DNA of 52,236 nucleotides from UBA10364 sp049611965 (GTDB lineage: Bacteria; Bacteroidota; Bacteroidia; Flavobacteriales; Schleiferiaceae). The stretch lies in the NCBI GenBank assembly GCA_049611965.1, contig JBMZBC010000010.1, positions 1 to 52,236 on the forward strand, given 5' to 3'. The position numbers were made by a program, and so were the translations under genes. Of this stretch, positions 1-8,966 are shown one piece after another; positions within the stretch are counted from its first letter, which is position 1, and the number at the start of each line of letters is the position of its first letter. Under the pieces are notes generated by a model. That model was not told where the DNA came from. It ran no database searches and was given only the letters and a program-made list of their open reading frames with translations.

Positions 1-1107
1 ATTGCTTATGTAGGCAAGACAGATTCTACGTACTTCAAGTTCATCAACGGTAACGGATGGAGTGTTGTTGAATCGGTTCCTTCTACCTGTCAGGCTTCTT
101 CTGCAGGTATCAGCCAGGGTGATAACCGTTTCTATACAGATACACTAAGCGGTATCTACGAAGTATGTTACTCACAGTGTGGTCCATGTACAGTAGTTCC
201 TACGTACGACATCACCATCAATGTGGATGTAAGCTCTTTGACTGCATGTTCTACTATTGATTCTGTAACACTTGCAGGTCCTATCAACGGATGGGGTGGT
301 GAGTTGATGTCAGATCCAGACGGTGACGGTGTATACTCTATCTCTTACATGGGTGTTGATTCAGGCGATTTCCAGTTCAAAGCACGTTACCACGTAGCGG
401 GCGCGACCAACTGGGAAGGCGGTGGTAACAAGATTGTTACTGTAAGCTCTGACTCAGTAGTTGCTCCTCGTTGTTTCGGTAACGATACATACGGACCATG
501 TCCTACGACGCCTCCAACGGCTGATGTAACGTTTATCGTTGACTTTACACAAGCTTCTTTCACGCCAGCAGATACGGTTTACTTGATGGGTAACTTCACG
601 CAGTGGGATGCGAATGCTATCCCGATGGTGGCACACTCTCAAGCAGGTCAGTACATCGCTACAGTTGCACAGTACTGTCCAGGTACTATGGAGTACCGCT
701 TCTCTAATGGCGATCCTTCAAACACCTCAAACCACGAACCTGTTCCAATGGATTGTGGTGTAGATAATGGTGTGGGCTCGTACAACCGTTTCTTCGCACG
801 TACAGGTTCTGCAGATACTGTTCAGCACATTTACGGTGCTTGTTCATTCATCTCTGTCGAAGAGAATGCATTGGATGCAGTAGCGATCTACCCGAACCCT
901 ATGACGGATGTAGCAACAATCGCTTTAGGTACTTCTGATTTCTACACGGTTCGTGTAATGGACATCACTGGCCGTTTGGTTGCGGGTATGGACAATGCTC
1001 AGGGCAATGTAGCGTTGAATGCCTCAGAAATGGGCCGTGGCATGTACTTCGTGAACATCGCGAACTCTAAAGGTGAGTTGAGAACAATGAAGGTTATCGT
1101 AGAATAA
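1..1107 (+). CDS. Secreted T9SS protein with tandem starch-binding-like repeats (5' truncated)
   Basis: The reading frame is open from base 1, so the N-terminus lies outside the window. The visible 368 residues hold about three repeats of a beta-sandwich module. Each has a sheet like VYLMGNFTQWD or VTLAGPINGWGG and ends in a cysteine-containing segment. The layout resembles CBM48/SusE-type glycan-binding modules, but that resemblance is inferred. The last ~75 residues form a T9SS type A sorting domain: IYPNP, then a VRVMDITGR strand, a GMYFVNI strand and a short basic/Val tail. The protein is therefore probably exported to the cell surface or medium. Ligand and upstream domains are unknown. 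Two terminators follow directly. Confidence 0.85.
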   Translation: MAYVGKTDSTYFKFINGNGWSVVESVPSTCQASSAGISQGDNRFYTDTLSGIYEVCYSQCGPCTVVPTYDITINVDVSSLTACSTIDSVTLAGPINGWGGELMSDPDGDGVYSISYMGVDSGDFQFKARYHVAGATNWEGGGNKIVTVSSDSVVAPRCFGNDTYGPCPTTPPTADVTFIVDFTQASFTPADTVYLMGNFTQWDANAIPMVAHSQAGQYIATVAQYCPGTMEYRFSNGDPSNTSNHEPVPMDCGVDNGVGSYNRFFARTGSADTVQHIYGACSFISVEENALDAVAIYPNPMTDVATIALGTSDFYTVRVMDITGRLVAGMDNAQGNVALNASEMGRGMYFVNIANSKGELRTMKVIVE

Positions 1108-1141
1108 TCTCGTACTCATAATAGTTCCTTCTGGAACAGAG

Positions 1142-1171
1142 CCCCCCGGCGCGCAGCGCCGGGGGGTTTTT
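1142..1171 (+). terminator. Rho-independent terminator after the T9SS gene
   Basis: A perfect 11-bp GC-rich stem (1142-1152 with 1156-1166) has a 3-base loop and is followed by a T-run from 1167. There is no A-run on the 5' side, so it works mainly for the plus strand. Confidence 0.9.
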
Positions 1172-1189
1172 ATTTTAAGGGATTTGAGC

Positions 1190-1221
1190 AAAAAAAAAGG
1201 CGGCCATCCGGCCGCCTTTTT
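1190..1221. terminator. Bidirectional terminator between convergent genes
   Basis: The 7-bp stem GGCGGCC/GGCCGCC has loop ATCC and is flanked by nine As on the left and five Ts on the right. It can end transcripts from both sides. It probably terminates the minus-strand response regulator that stops at 1239 and backs up the plus-strand terminator. Confidence 0.85.
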
Positions 1222-1238
1222 GAGTAATTCTATTGTTT

Positions 1239-1913
1239 CTACAAGACTAATCGGTTCTCAACAGCAAATCGAACAAGGCCTGCAGTGTTATTCATCCCTA
1301 GTTTATTGAGGATGTTTTGACGGTGGTTGTCGATGGTCCTCTTCGATAGGAAGAGTTGTTTAGAAATCTGCTCATTAGTGAGCTGGTCACAGATGAGCTG
1401 TATGATTTCTATTTCGCGTTTACTCAATCGGGCCACTGCAGGATTATCACTTTTAAGATCTGCAGCACCTATACCAAGAATTTTCTTTTCGATCAATTCA
1501 TTGGCCAGGGATTGGGTATAACATAATTTCCCATCAAGTACGGTAGTGATGGAAGCTACGAGTTCTGCTGTTCCAACGCTCTTTAGAACATAGCCTTTGG
1601 CACCGGCCTCAAGCATATTCGTTGCATAATCTACATCTCCGTAGTTGGAGAGGGCAAGCACGCGAAGGTCTGGATGCGCTTCAATGGCTTTTTTCGTCAA
1701 AGTGGGACCGTCGGTTTCCTCCAACTTGTAGTCCATAATGACGATATCGAATTCTCTTTTATTGAGCTGTTCAGACATTTCAATGCCATTTCCAGCCTCG
1801 GAAACCTCGAAACTATGTCCTTCAAAGTCTCCCATTTCGAGCATAGTTTTAATACCATCTCTTAAGATAGGGTGGTCGTCTACTATGAGTATTTTGACAT
1901 TTTTCTTTGCCAT
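1239..1913 (-). CDS. NarL/FixJ-type response regulator (receiver + LuxR HTH)
   Basis: This 224-residue protein has a receiver domain (about residues 5-122) with the acidic pair D12/D13, phosphoacceptor D61 in the IVIMDYK strand, S89 and K111. A LuxR-type helix-turn-helix follows at ~162-222 (LSKREIEIIQL, then SKRTIDNHRQNILNKLG). It should be a phosphorylation-controlled DNA-binding transcription factor. No histidine kinase is adjacent, so its partner is unknown. It starts at an ATG, is divergent from rimP, and shares the bidirectional terminator at 1190-1221. The divergent intergenic region (1914-2126) gives no exact TAnnTTTG for this gene; the closest is TATATTTA at 1953-1946. Confidence 0.93.
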   Translation of the reverse strand: MAKKNVKILIVDDHPILRDGIKTMLEMGDFEGHSFEVSEAGNGIEMSEQLNKREFDIVIMDYKLEETDGPTLTKKAIEAHPDLRVLALSNYGDVDYATNMLEAGAKGYVLKSVGTAELVASITTVLDGKLCYTQSLANELIEKKILGIGAADLKSDNPAVARLSKREIEIIQLICDQLTNEQISKQLFLSKRTIDNHRQNILNKLGMNNTAGLVRFAVENRLVL

Positions 1914-2033
1914 GGTTGTGTGTAAATGCGCGGTTTTGAATGCGTTAAATATACTAAGATTTGTTTTCGACTAGGTATTTAGCTTGAAAATGGGGGCATT
2001 AGTTTTGTGATTTTGAATCAATTAGGAGTCGAC

Positions 2034-2066
2034 TTTGGATGAAGTCCCGGAATTGCACTATATTTG
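2034..2066 (+). promoter_or_regulatory. Bacteroidota-type promoter of rimP-nusA-infB
   Basis: TTTG at 2034-2037 is followed after 21 bases by TATATTTG at 2059-2066, matching the Bacteroidota -33/-7 pattern TTTG...TAnnTTTG. It is the only promoter here where I see both elements clearly. It leaves about 60 bases before the rimP ATG, much longer than other leaders in this window. Confidence 0.7.
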
Positions 2067-2085
2067 TCAAAACTTTTTGGCATTC

Positions 2086-2112
2086 AAAAGGGGGACTTCG
2101 GTCCCCTCTTTT
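2086..2112 (+). promoter_or_regulatory. UUCG-capped hairpin in the rimP leader (possible attenuator)
   Basis: The stem GGGGAC (2091-2096)/GTCCCC (2101-2106) closes a C(UUCG)G tetraloop, with A-rich 5' and CTTTT 3' flanks. It begins about 15-20 bases after the expected transcription start and ends 14 bases before the rimP ATG. It looks like a weak intrinsic terminator or a 5' stabilising hairpin. Regulatory function is inferred from position only. Confidence 0.55.
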
Positions 2113-2126
2113 ATTGCTGGTAATTG

Positions 2127-2567
2127 ATGGAATACGCAAAAATTGAAAAGGCTGTTGAACAGGCCACGGTTGAGAATAACGCTTTTTTGGTAGAGCTTGA
2201 GGTGAAGCCAAATAACGTAATCATCGCCTATGTTGATGCGGACGAAGGTCTTTCAATGGATCAGATAAAAATGATCAACAGGAAGATCGAATCAGAATTG
2301 GACCGCGATGTTGAAGATTTTAATCTCACGGTAAGTAGTCCAGATTTGAATAGGCCCTTGAAAATTTGGCGTCAGTACAAGAAAAACGTCGGTCGCTTTT
2401 TGAAGGTAAAATTCGACGACCGTCAAGTGGAAGGAAAGTTGGAAAAAGTAGAGCAGGACTTTTTGGTTTTGAGTGTCCCTCAAAAGAAGAAGAGTGCTCC
2501 GCATGTGGAAACAGAAATACAGTTTGCCGACATCGTAGAAGCGAAAGTGGCAATCAGATTTAAATAG
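2127..2567 (+). CDS. rimP: Ribosome maturation factor RimP
   Basis: This 146-residue RimP/YlxS protein is needed for 30S subunit maturation. The N-terminal alpha/beta domain contains VELEVKPNNVIIAYVDAD and the helix segment MDQIKMINRKIESELD, followed by the family-typical VSSPDLNRPL. A small C-terminal SH3-like beta domain comes after it. A TTG lies directly in front of the ATG at 2127; I chose the ATG. It is first gene of the conserved rimP-nusA-infB operon, 20 bases before nusA. A strong promoter and hairpin leader precede it. Confidence 0.95.
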   Translation: MEYAKIEKAVEQATVENNAFLVELEVKPNNVIIAYVDADEGLSMDQIKMINRKIESELDRDVEDFNLTVSSPDLNRPLKIWRQYKKNVGRFLKVKFDDRQVEGKLEKVEQDFLVLSVPQKKKSAPHVETEIQFADIVEAKVAIRFK

Positions 2568-2587
2568 AAGTTTTAGTTTTATAGATA

Positions 2588-3832
2588 ATGGAAAATCAGG
2601 CGATTATCGAAAGCTTCCTCGCTTTTAAAGAGGAAAAGAACATCGACAGAACCACTTTGATGGCCTTCATCGAGGAGGCGTTCCGCAACCAGTTGCGCAA
2701 GAAGTACGAGACCGATGAAAACTTTGATGTTATTGTAAACCCGGATAAGGGTGATTTGGAGATTTGGCACAACAGAACGGTAGTTGAAGACGGTGCTGTT
2801 GAGGATGAGAACCAAGAGATAGAATTGAGTGCAGCACTTCGCATCGAACCAGATTACGAGGTTGGTGAAGAAGTTTCTGAAGAGATCAAACTGATTGACC
2901 TTGGACGTCGATTTATCTTGGCATTCCGTCAGAACTTGGTCAGCAGAATCCAGGAGCACGATAGTTCAGAACTATTCAAGCGTTACAAAGACCTCGAAGG
3001 TGAAATCATTACGGGTGAAGTGCACCACGTTCGCCACCGTGAGGTAATCGTTTATGACGACGAAGGAAACGAACTAATTCTTCCTAAAGATCAAATGATT
3101 GGTGAGCGCGAGTTCTTCCGTAAGGGAGATCCTATCCGAGCGGTAGTTAAGGAAGTAGTATTCCGCGGCACTAAACCTGTAGTAATCATGTCTCGTACGG
3201 ACGAGCGTTTCTTGTCGAAGTTGTTCGAGCAGGAGATTCCAGAAGTATACGATGGCCTCATTACCATTAAAGGTGTAGTTCGCATTCCAGGTGAGAAAGC
3301 GAAGGTTGCTGTAGAATCTTACGACGACCGCATCGATCCTGTTGGTGCTTGTGTGGGTATGAAAGGATCGCGCATCCATAGTATCGTTCGCGAGCTACGC
3401 AACGAGAATATTGATGTAATCAACTACACCAATAATCTACAACTATACATCCAACGTGCTTTAAGCCCAGCGAAGGTGACGTCATTGAACATTGATGAAG
3501 AGAATCGCCGCGTTGAAGCCTTCTTGGCTCCGGATCAGGTGAGTTTGGCTATCGGTCGTGGAGGTACAAACATCCGCTTAGCAAGTAAACTGGTAGACAT
3601 GGAAATTGATGTTTACCGTGATGATATCGAGATCGAAGATGATATCGAACTGGATCAGTTCAGCGATGAAATCGAAGGTTGGATCATCGACGAGTTGAAG
3701 AAAATCGGATGTGATACTGCGAAGAGCGTATTGAAGTTGACAAAAGAAGAATTGGTTTCAAGAGCCGATTTGGAAGAGGAAACTGTAGAAAACATCGTCT
3801 CAATTCTCAAGCAAGAATTCGAAGAAGAATAA
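2588..3832 (+). CDS. nusA: Transcription termination/antitermination factor NusA
   Basis: The 414-residue protein is the RNA polymerase-associated factor controlling pausing, termination and antitermination. Domains in order are the N-terminal RNAP-binding domain (1-~130), S1 (~137-201), KH1 with the GxxG loop in CVGMKGSR (~255-262) and KH2 with AIGRGGTN (~321-328). A C-terminal helix-hairpin-helix-like segment (~360-410) follows, with IDELKKIG and ENIVSILKQ, and the end is very acidic. It lacks the two long acidic repeats of the E. coli protein, a short form common in Bacteroidota. It sits between rimP and infB (19-base gap) and could act on the hairpin in its own operon leader. Confidence 0.97.
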   Translation: MENQAIIESFLAFKEEKNIDRTTLMAFIEEAFRNQLRKKYETDENFDVIVNPDKGDLEIWHNRTVVEDGAVEDENQEIELSAALRIEPDYEVGEEVSEEIKLIDLGRRFILAFRQNLVSRIQEHDSSELFKRYKDLEGEIITGEVHHVRHREVIVYDDEGNELILPKDQMIGEREFFRKGDPIRAVVKEVVFRGTKPVVIMSRTDERFLSKLFEQEIPEVYDGLITIKGVVRIPGEKAKVAVESYDDRIDPVGACVGMKGSRIHSIVRELRNENIDVINYTNNLQLYIQRALSPAKVTSLNIDEENRRVEAFLAPDQVSLAIGRGGTNIRLASKLVDMEIDVYRDDIEIEDDIELDQFSDEIEGWIIDELKKIGCDTAKSVLKLTKEELVSRADLEEETVENIVSILKQEFEEE

Positions 3833-3851
3833 GAAACACTAAAGACACTCT

Positions 3852-6581
3852 ATGAGTAGCGTCAGATTAAGTAAGGCCACCAAGGAACTCAACATCTCTT
3901 TAGATAGAGCGGTTGAAGAATTGGCAAAAAATGGCCACGACATTCCAAACAACCGTAATACGAAGATCACGGAGGAGCAGTACGGCGTGCTGAAAACTGC
4001 TTTTGCAGATGATCTTGAGCGGAAAAAAGCTGCCGAAGAGGTGAGCCAGCAGTCGAAGGAGGAAAAAGAAGTTCTTCGTGGTGGTGCTGAGGAGGTCGAA
4101 GCTCCGGCTCCAGCAGTCGAGGCACCTAAGGAAGAACCTGCACCGGCACCTGTAGCTGAGGCGCCGAAAGAGGAGCCAAAGGCAGTAGAAAAAGCAGATG
4201 CTCCTGCGGAAGAGGAACCTGCAGGCGGCTTAAAAGTTATGGGCAAGATTGATCTTGATGCTCAGAAGCCGAAGAAAAAGGCAAAGCCAGAGGCAACCAA
4301 AGCACCTGTAGAAAACAAGAGCCACAAGCCTGCAGAAAAGGGGCCGAAAAAGGCCGGTGGTGGTGCGAAACTGCAAGAGCAAGCGCCGACTAAGAAGGCT
4401 GAGGAAAAAGCACAAGAGGCAAAGCCTGCGGATGCCGAAATCAAAACCAAGTACGTTAAGATCGACGGTCCTAAGTTTACCGGTCAGAAGATTGAACTTC
4501 CGGTCGAAAAGCCAAAGACTCCGAAAAAGAAGCGTACTCGTATTAAAACTCAAGGACCGGGCGGTGCTACTCCGGCGCAAGCGGATCCTAGAAGCAGAAA
4601 CCAACGTGGAGGTAATAACCAAAACCGCGGTAAAGGGAAAGGTCGTCGTAACCAGCCTGTTGTCGAAAAGCAGGAATTGACTGACGAGCAAATCCAAAAA
4701 CAAATTAAGGAGACCCTCGAGAAACTTACTTCGGGTAAGAAAAATAAGGGTGCTAAGATTCGCCGTGACAAGCGTGCAGAGCGTCGTGAAAAAGAGGAGC
4801 TCAGAGACATAAAAGCCGCGGAAGAAAGCAAAGTATTGAAAGTAACGGAATTCGTTACGGTTACGGAACTTGCCAACATGATGGAGGTAAGCGTCAATGA
4901 CGTTATTGGCTCTTTGATGGGTGTGGGCGTTATGGTAACTATGAACCAGCGTCTTGATGCAGAAATGCTTGAGATGGTGGCTGAAGAATTTGGCTTCGGT
5001 GTCAACTTCGTCGATGAAGAGGTAACGGAAACGTTCCAAGAAGAAGAGGACAAGGAAGAAGATTTGAAACCACGTTCACCGATTGTAACGGTAATGGGTC
5101 ATGTTGATCACGGTAAGACGTCGCTTTTGGATTACATCCGTAAAGCAAACGTAATTGCTGGTGAGGCTGGGGGTATTACCCAGCACATTGGTGCGTATAA
5201 CGTGAAGGTTCACACCGGTCAGACCATTACCTTCTTAGATACTCCGGGTCACGAGGCCTTTACGGCGATGCGTGCTCGTGGTGCACAGGTAACAGATATT
5301 GCCATTATCGTTGTTGCAGCAGATGATGCTGTTATGCCACAAACGAAAGAAGCAATCTCTCACGCACAGGCAGCAGGTGTACCAATCATCATTGCGATTA
5401 ACAAGGTAGACCGTGAGGTGGCGAACCCAAATAAGATTATGGAGCAGCTTTCTCAAGAGAACATTTTGGTGGAAGATTGGGGTGGCCCTATTCAGTGTCA
5501 GCAGATTTCTGCGAAAACGGGATTGAACATCGAAGAGCTTCTAGATAAAGTACTTCTCGAGGCAGAAATGCTTGACCTCAAAGCAAATCCTGATAAGAAT
5601 GCAAGCGGAACGATCGTAGAAGCTTCCTTGGATAAAGGTCGCGGGTACATGTGTACGGCACTTGTTCAAGCGGGTACCATGAAAGTTGGAGATTACGTTC
5701 TAGCGGGTCAATACTCTGGTAAAGTGAAAGCAATGCTCGATGAGCGTGGCAATCGCATCAAAGTGGCAGGTCCATCGACCCCAGTAAACCTACTAGGTTT
5801 GGACGGTGCGCCTACTTCAGGGGATAAGTTCATCATTATGGACGACGAGCGTGAAGCGAAGCAAATTGCTGCGAAGCGTCTCCAGTTGATGCGCGAGCAG
5901 AGCGTGCGTTCTCAGAAGAAGATGACCCTCGAAGAGATTGGTCGTCGTCTCCAGGTGGGAGATTTCAAAGAGTTGAACATTATCCTTAAAGGTGATGTGG
6001 ACGGTTCAGTTGAAGCATTGTCCGATTCTCTTCAGAAGCTCACTACTGAGGAAATTCAGGTCAACATCATTCACAAGGCGGTGGGTCAAATCTCTGAGAG
6101 TGATATCCTACTCGCAACCGCGTCCGATGCCATCGTTGTAGGTTTCCAAGTTCGTCCTTCTGCACAAGCGCGTAAGCTTGCTGAGAAAGAGGATGTAGAA
6201 ATCAGAATGTACTCAATCATTTACGATGCCATCAACGAAGTTCGCGATGCGATGGAGGGTATGTTGAGTGCTGAGATGAAAGAAGAAATCATGGGTACTG
6301 CAGAGATCCGCGAGACCTTCAAAATCTCGAAAGTGGGTACCATCGCAGGTTGTATGGTTACCGAAGGAACGATCGAGCGCAATCACGATGTTCGTGTAAT
6401 CCGCGACGGTGTAGTAGTGTACACAGGAAAACTGGGTTCTTTGAAACGATTCAAGGACGATGCGAAAGAAGTTCGCCAAGGGTTTGAATGTGGTTTGAAC
6501 ATTGCCAATTTCAATGATATCAAAGTGGGCGACGTTGTTGAAGCCTACGCCATGGTTGAGGTGAAGCGTACGCTTGGCTAA
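3852..6581 (+). CDS. infB: Translation initiation factor IF-2
   Basis: This 909-residue GTPase places initiator fMet-tRNA on the 30S subunit. An N-terminal IF2_N-like helix (SVRLSKATKELNISLDRAVE) precedes a long low-complexity Ala/Pro/Glu/Lys-rich linker (~60-330) ending in basic, Gly/Asn/Arg-rich sequence. A second IF2_N module lies at ~330-385. The G domain has G1 GHVDHGKT at 416-423, G3 DTPGH at 463-467 and G4 NKVD at 517-520. Domain II to IV follow, with the fMet-tRNA-binding C-terminal domain at the end. The ATG is 19 bases after nusA. A strong bidirectional terminator follows the stop. Confidence 0.98.
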   Translation: MSSVRLSKATKELNISLDRAVEELAKNGHDIPNNRNTKITEEQYGVLKTAFADDLERKKAAEEVSQQSKEEKEVLRGGAEEVEAPAPAVEAPKEEPAPAPVAEAPKEEPKAVEKADAPAEEEPAGGLKVMGKIDLDAQKPKKKAKPEATKAPVENKSHKPAEKGPKKAGGGAKLQEQAPTKKAEEKAQEAKPADAEIKTKYVKIDGPKFTGQKIELPVEKPKTPKKKRTRIKTQGPGGATPAQADPRSRNQRGGNNQNRGKGKGRRNQPVVEKQELTDEQIQKQIKETLEKLTSGKKNKGAKIRRDKRAERREKEELRDIKAAEESKVLKVTEFVTVTELANMMEVSVNDVIGSLMGVGVMVTMNQRLDAEMLEMVAEEFGFGVNFVDEEVTETFQEEEDKEEDLKPRSPIVTVMGHVDHGKTSLLDYIRKANVIAGEAGGITQHIGAYNVKVHTGQTITFLDTPGHEAFTAMRARGAQVTDIAIIVVAADDAVMPQTKEAISHAQAAGVPIIIAINKVDREVANPNKIMEQLSQENILVEDWGGPIQCQQISAKTGLNIEELLDKVLLEAEMLDLKANPDKNASGTIVEASLDKGRGYMCTALVQAGTMKVGDYVLAGQYSGKVKAMLDERGNRIKVAGPSTPVNLLGLDGAPTSGDKFIIMDDEREAKQIAAKRLQLMREQSVRSQKKMTLEEIGRRLQVGDFKELNIILKGDVDGSVEALSDSLQKLTTEEIQVNIIHKAVGQISESDILLATASDAIVVGFQVRPSAQARKLAEKEDVEIRMYSIIYDAINEVRDAMEGMLSAEMKEEIMGTAEIRETFKISKVGTIAGCMVTEGTIERNHDVRVIRDGVVVYTGKLGSLKRFKDDAKEVRQGFECGLNIANFNDIKVGDVVEAYAMVEVKRTLG

Positions 6582-6600
6582 TACAGAAGATAAAGACATC

Positions 6601-6631
6601 AAAAAGCCCGGCCATCGGCCGGGCTTTTTTT
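6601..6631. terminator. Bidirectional terminator infB / symporter
   Basis: The perfect 8-bp stem GCCCGGCC/GGCCGGGC has loop ATC, with five As before and seven Ts after. It lies between convergent infB (stop at 6581) and the symporter gene (stop at 6652) and can serve both. Confidence 0.93.
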
Positions 6632-6651
6632 ATGCCATAAAGTTTTGGTTC

Positions 6652-8472
6652 TTAGTGCAGGATTAAGGCCCCGACAGCAAACAGGGCGCCGTAAACAATC
6701 CCAATCCCCAAGATCCAATAAACAAATAATTTCAGTGTAGAAGGTGCCTCAATCTTCTCTGAGGGGTCCATCCGCATTTCCACAGGCTTCCATGCGCCAC
6801 CCGGTTGTACCGTCTTGTAGAACTCCACAAGTGTATAGGTCGGTGTTGGCGTGGTCAGGTACATCGTTGCTACCCACGCCACAGTGGTAAACCCGACGGT
6901 AAAGAAGAAGCTGTTCGGGAATGCCCAATCAAGCACGCTATGTGCAAGCGCATAGCCAACAAAGGGTGCAACGGTCGCTGCAATCTCTGTCCATGCATTG
7001 ATGCGCCACCAGTACCAGCGAAGGATGAGTACAAGCCCTAGTCCAGCGCCACATTCCATGATGAATTGCCACACACCAGCAATGCTGTCCATAAAGCTGG
7101 TCACCAACAATCCTAAAACTGCAAGGATCAAGGTGGTCAATTTTGAGATGTTTAAACTTGTTTTCCTCGGCGCGTGAGGATCGATAAAACGCAAGTATCC
7201 GTCGTTAATGAGATAAGAAGCTCCCCAATTCAATTGGGTCGACATGGTCGACATGTAGGCGGCAAAGAAGGAGGCCAATAACATGCCCAAAAGCCCCTGT
7301 GGTAAGAAGTCACGCATGATAAAGATGTAGCCAAAGCGGTAATCCTGGTTGTATTTCACGGCCTGCGGCAATTGCTTACCGTACACACCTACCCAACTTT
7401 GAGACCAGGCAAGGTATTCCACCTCCTGCGCTTCATTCATCGGTTCAAAATCTACCTCTCCGGCGAGCATTTCGTACGTGATAAAACGAGGCATGTCCTC
7501 TGCTGGATTCCCTTTTGAGCCATAGAGGGCGATGGCACTCAAGGCTACTAAAATCCAAGGCCATGGGCGTACTGCGTAGTGGCCTATCTGGAACAATGCA
7601 CTGGCTAGAAAAGAAGACCGTTCGTCTTTGGTAGCGAGCATTCGCTGCGCGCTATAGCCGCCTCCACCGGGCTCTGCGCCAGGGTACCAAGAGGTCCACC
7701 AAACCATTCCAAAGAAGGCTAAGAAAGAAGCCAAGGTGATCTGGTAACTGCCCTCGCTTGAAGCCTCACCGCTGATGGACGGTAGAAATCTGAATGTTTC
7801 TTCAGGCAAGGCGGCTTTGAGACCGGCTACACCGCCCACCTCAGGAGCACGTAGAACATAAATGGCCAAGGCGATAGAGCCCGACATGGCGAGAATGAAT
7901 TGGAACACATCCGTATATACCACTCCTTTCAAGCCACTAAAACTGACGTAAACGACCACACCCAGCAAGGCCGCTCCAGTCCATAAAAACGCCTCATTAT
8001 AGGTCAATCCAAAGAACCCTTGAAGTAGGGTGATCATAGCAACATTTACCCATCCCATGATCAGGACGTTCATAAATGCGCCGAGGTAAATTGCCTTGAA
8101 GCCACGTAGTAAGGCAGCGGGTCTGCCCGAATATCTAAATTCAATGAACTCAACCTCAGTGGTAAGTCCTGAGCGACGCCATAATCGGGCGAAAAATACT
8201 GTGGTGAGCATGCCCCCTGCGAGCAAGTTCCACCATAGCCAGTTTCCGCTGATACCGTACTGCCCAACCAGCTCTGTAACGGCTAGGGGTGTATCGGCTG
8301 CGAAGGTGGTCGCGACCATAGAAATACCGGCAATGTACCAGGGCAATGACCTACCGCCGAGGAAGTATTCGCTAATGGATGATTTCTTACTGCGGCCGAA
8401 ATACATCCCGATAAGGACTGTGGCTGCCAGCAATGAGATAAGGACCGCGAGGTCTATGGTGCTAAGGTTCAT
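6652..8472 (-). CDS. Sodium:solute symporter family transporter
   Basis: This 606-residue inner-membrane protein has about 14 hydrophobic segments. The N-terminus matches the SSS family: a first helix, then SISEYFLGGRSLPWYIAGIS and the ATTFAADTPLAVTELVG helix that in this family contributes to Na+ binding. The middle has SFSGLKGVVYTDVFQF and SFFAAYMSTMSTQLNWG, also typical SSS signatures. A long hydrophilic loop between helices (about residues 310-370, acidic and aromatic) is larger than in small family members. The substrate cannot be read from sequence; sugars, amino acids and nucleosides are all possible. It lies four bases after tadA and is probably cotranscribed with it. Confidence 0.88.
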   Translation of the reverse strand: MNLSTIDLAVLISLLAATVLIGMYFGRSKKSSISEYFLGGRSLPWYIAGISMVATTFAADTPLAVTELVGQYGISGNWLWWNLLAGGMLTTVFFARLWRRSGLTTEVEFIEFRYSGRPAALLRGFKAIYLGAFMNVLIMGWVNVAMITLLQGFFGLTYNEAFLWTGAALLGVVVYVSFSGLKGVVYTDVFQFILAMSGSIALAIYVLRAPEVGGVAGLKAALPEETFRFLPSISGEASSEGSYQITLASFLAFFGMVWWTSWYPGAEPGGGGYSAQRMLATKDERSSFLASALFQIGHYAVRPWPWILVALSAIALYGSKGNPAEDMPRFITYEMLAGEVDFEPMNEAQEVEYLAWSQSWVGVYGKQLPQAVKYNQDYRFGYIFIMRDFLPQGLLGMLLASFFAAYMSTMSTQLNWGASYLINDGYLRFIDPHAPRKTSLNISKLTTLILAVLGLLVTSFMDSIAGVWQFIMECGAGLGLVLILRWYWWRINAWTEIAATVAPFVGYALAHSVLDWAFPNSFFFTVGFTTVAWVATMYLTTPTPTYTLVEFYKTVQPGGAWKPVEMRMDPSEKIEAPSTLKLFVYWILGIGIVYGALFAVGALILH

Positions 8473-8476
8473 GCGC

Positions 8477-8920
8477 CTATTTGCGTTTGCGTTGGAAGAA
8501 TTGGGTCATGATATTGCCACACTCTTCTTCCATAATTCCTGAGATAATTTCGGTCTTCGGATGCAATTCACCACCGTGCTCTTTAAAGCCGCGTTTGGCG
8601 TCACTTGCGCCATAAACGACTCGGCCTATCTGCGACCAAAAAAGGGCGCCGGCACACATTGGGCAGGGCTCGAGGGTCACATAAAGGGTACATTTTTGGA
8701 GGTATTTGGCACCTAAATAGTTCGAAGCTGCGGTGATGGCTTGGATTTCTGCATGTGCAGTGACATCCGTAAGTCTTTCCGTGAGGTTATGGGCACGTGC
8801 GATAATGCGGCCGCCAGCAGTAATTACGGCGCCTACGGGGACTTCACCCTCGCTGGCGGCTTGCTGAGCTTCTACAAGCGCAGCCTTCATAAATATGCTG
8901 TGATCATTAAGGTCTATCAT
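8477..8920 (-). CDS. tadA: tRNA-specific adenosine deaminase TadA (nucleoside deaminase)
   Basis: The 147-residue cytidine-deaminase-fold zinc enzyme probably converts wobble adenosine 34 to inosine in tRNA-Arg. The zinc and catalytic motifs are HAE at 56-58 and PCPMC at 85-89. The N-terminus DHSIFMKAALVEAQ and the spacing fit TadA better than guanine deaminase, but a general nucleoside deaminase cannot be excluded. A TTG at 8974 would add 18 residues with no family counterpart, so the ATG at 8920 was chosen. It is divergent from aspS (66-base gap) and four bases upstream of the symporter gene. Confidence 0.88.
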   Translation of the reverse strand: MIDLNDHSIFMKAALVEAQQAASEGEVPVGAVITAGGRIIARAHNLTERLTDVTAHAEIQAITAASNYLGAKYLQKCTLYVTLEPCPMCAGALFWSQIGRVVYGASDAKRGFKEHGGELHPKTEIISGIMEEECGNIMTQFFQRKRK

Positions 8921-8958
8921 CTTCCACGCAAAATAGGGAATTGGCCCACAAGTTTGGC

Positions 8959-8966
8959 TATTTTTG
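8959..8966 (+). promoter_or_regulatory. -7 promoter element of aspS
   Basis: TATTTTTG is an exact TAnnTTTG match 20 bases before the aspS ATG. A TTG at 8941-8943 is at short spacing, so the -33 element is uncertain. Confidence 0.55.

Noticed and set aside
1999..2211. Minus-strand 70-residue frame in the rimP leader
   Set aside because: It covers the promoter and hairpin and overlaps the rimP N-terminus, with no start signal or recognisable composition.
4230..5053. Long open frames on the minus strand opposite infB
   Set aside because: They are shadows of the Lys/Glu/Ala-rich infB frame with unlikely composition (many Phe, Leu and Ser in runs) and no promoter or family motif.
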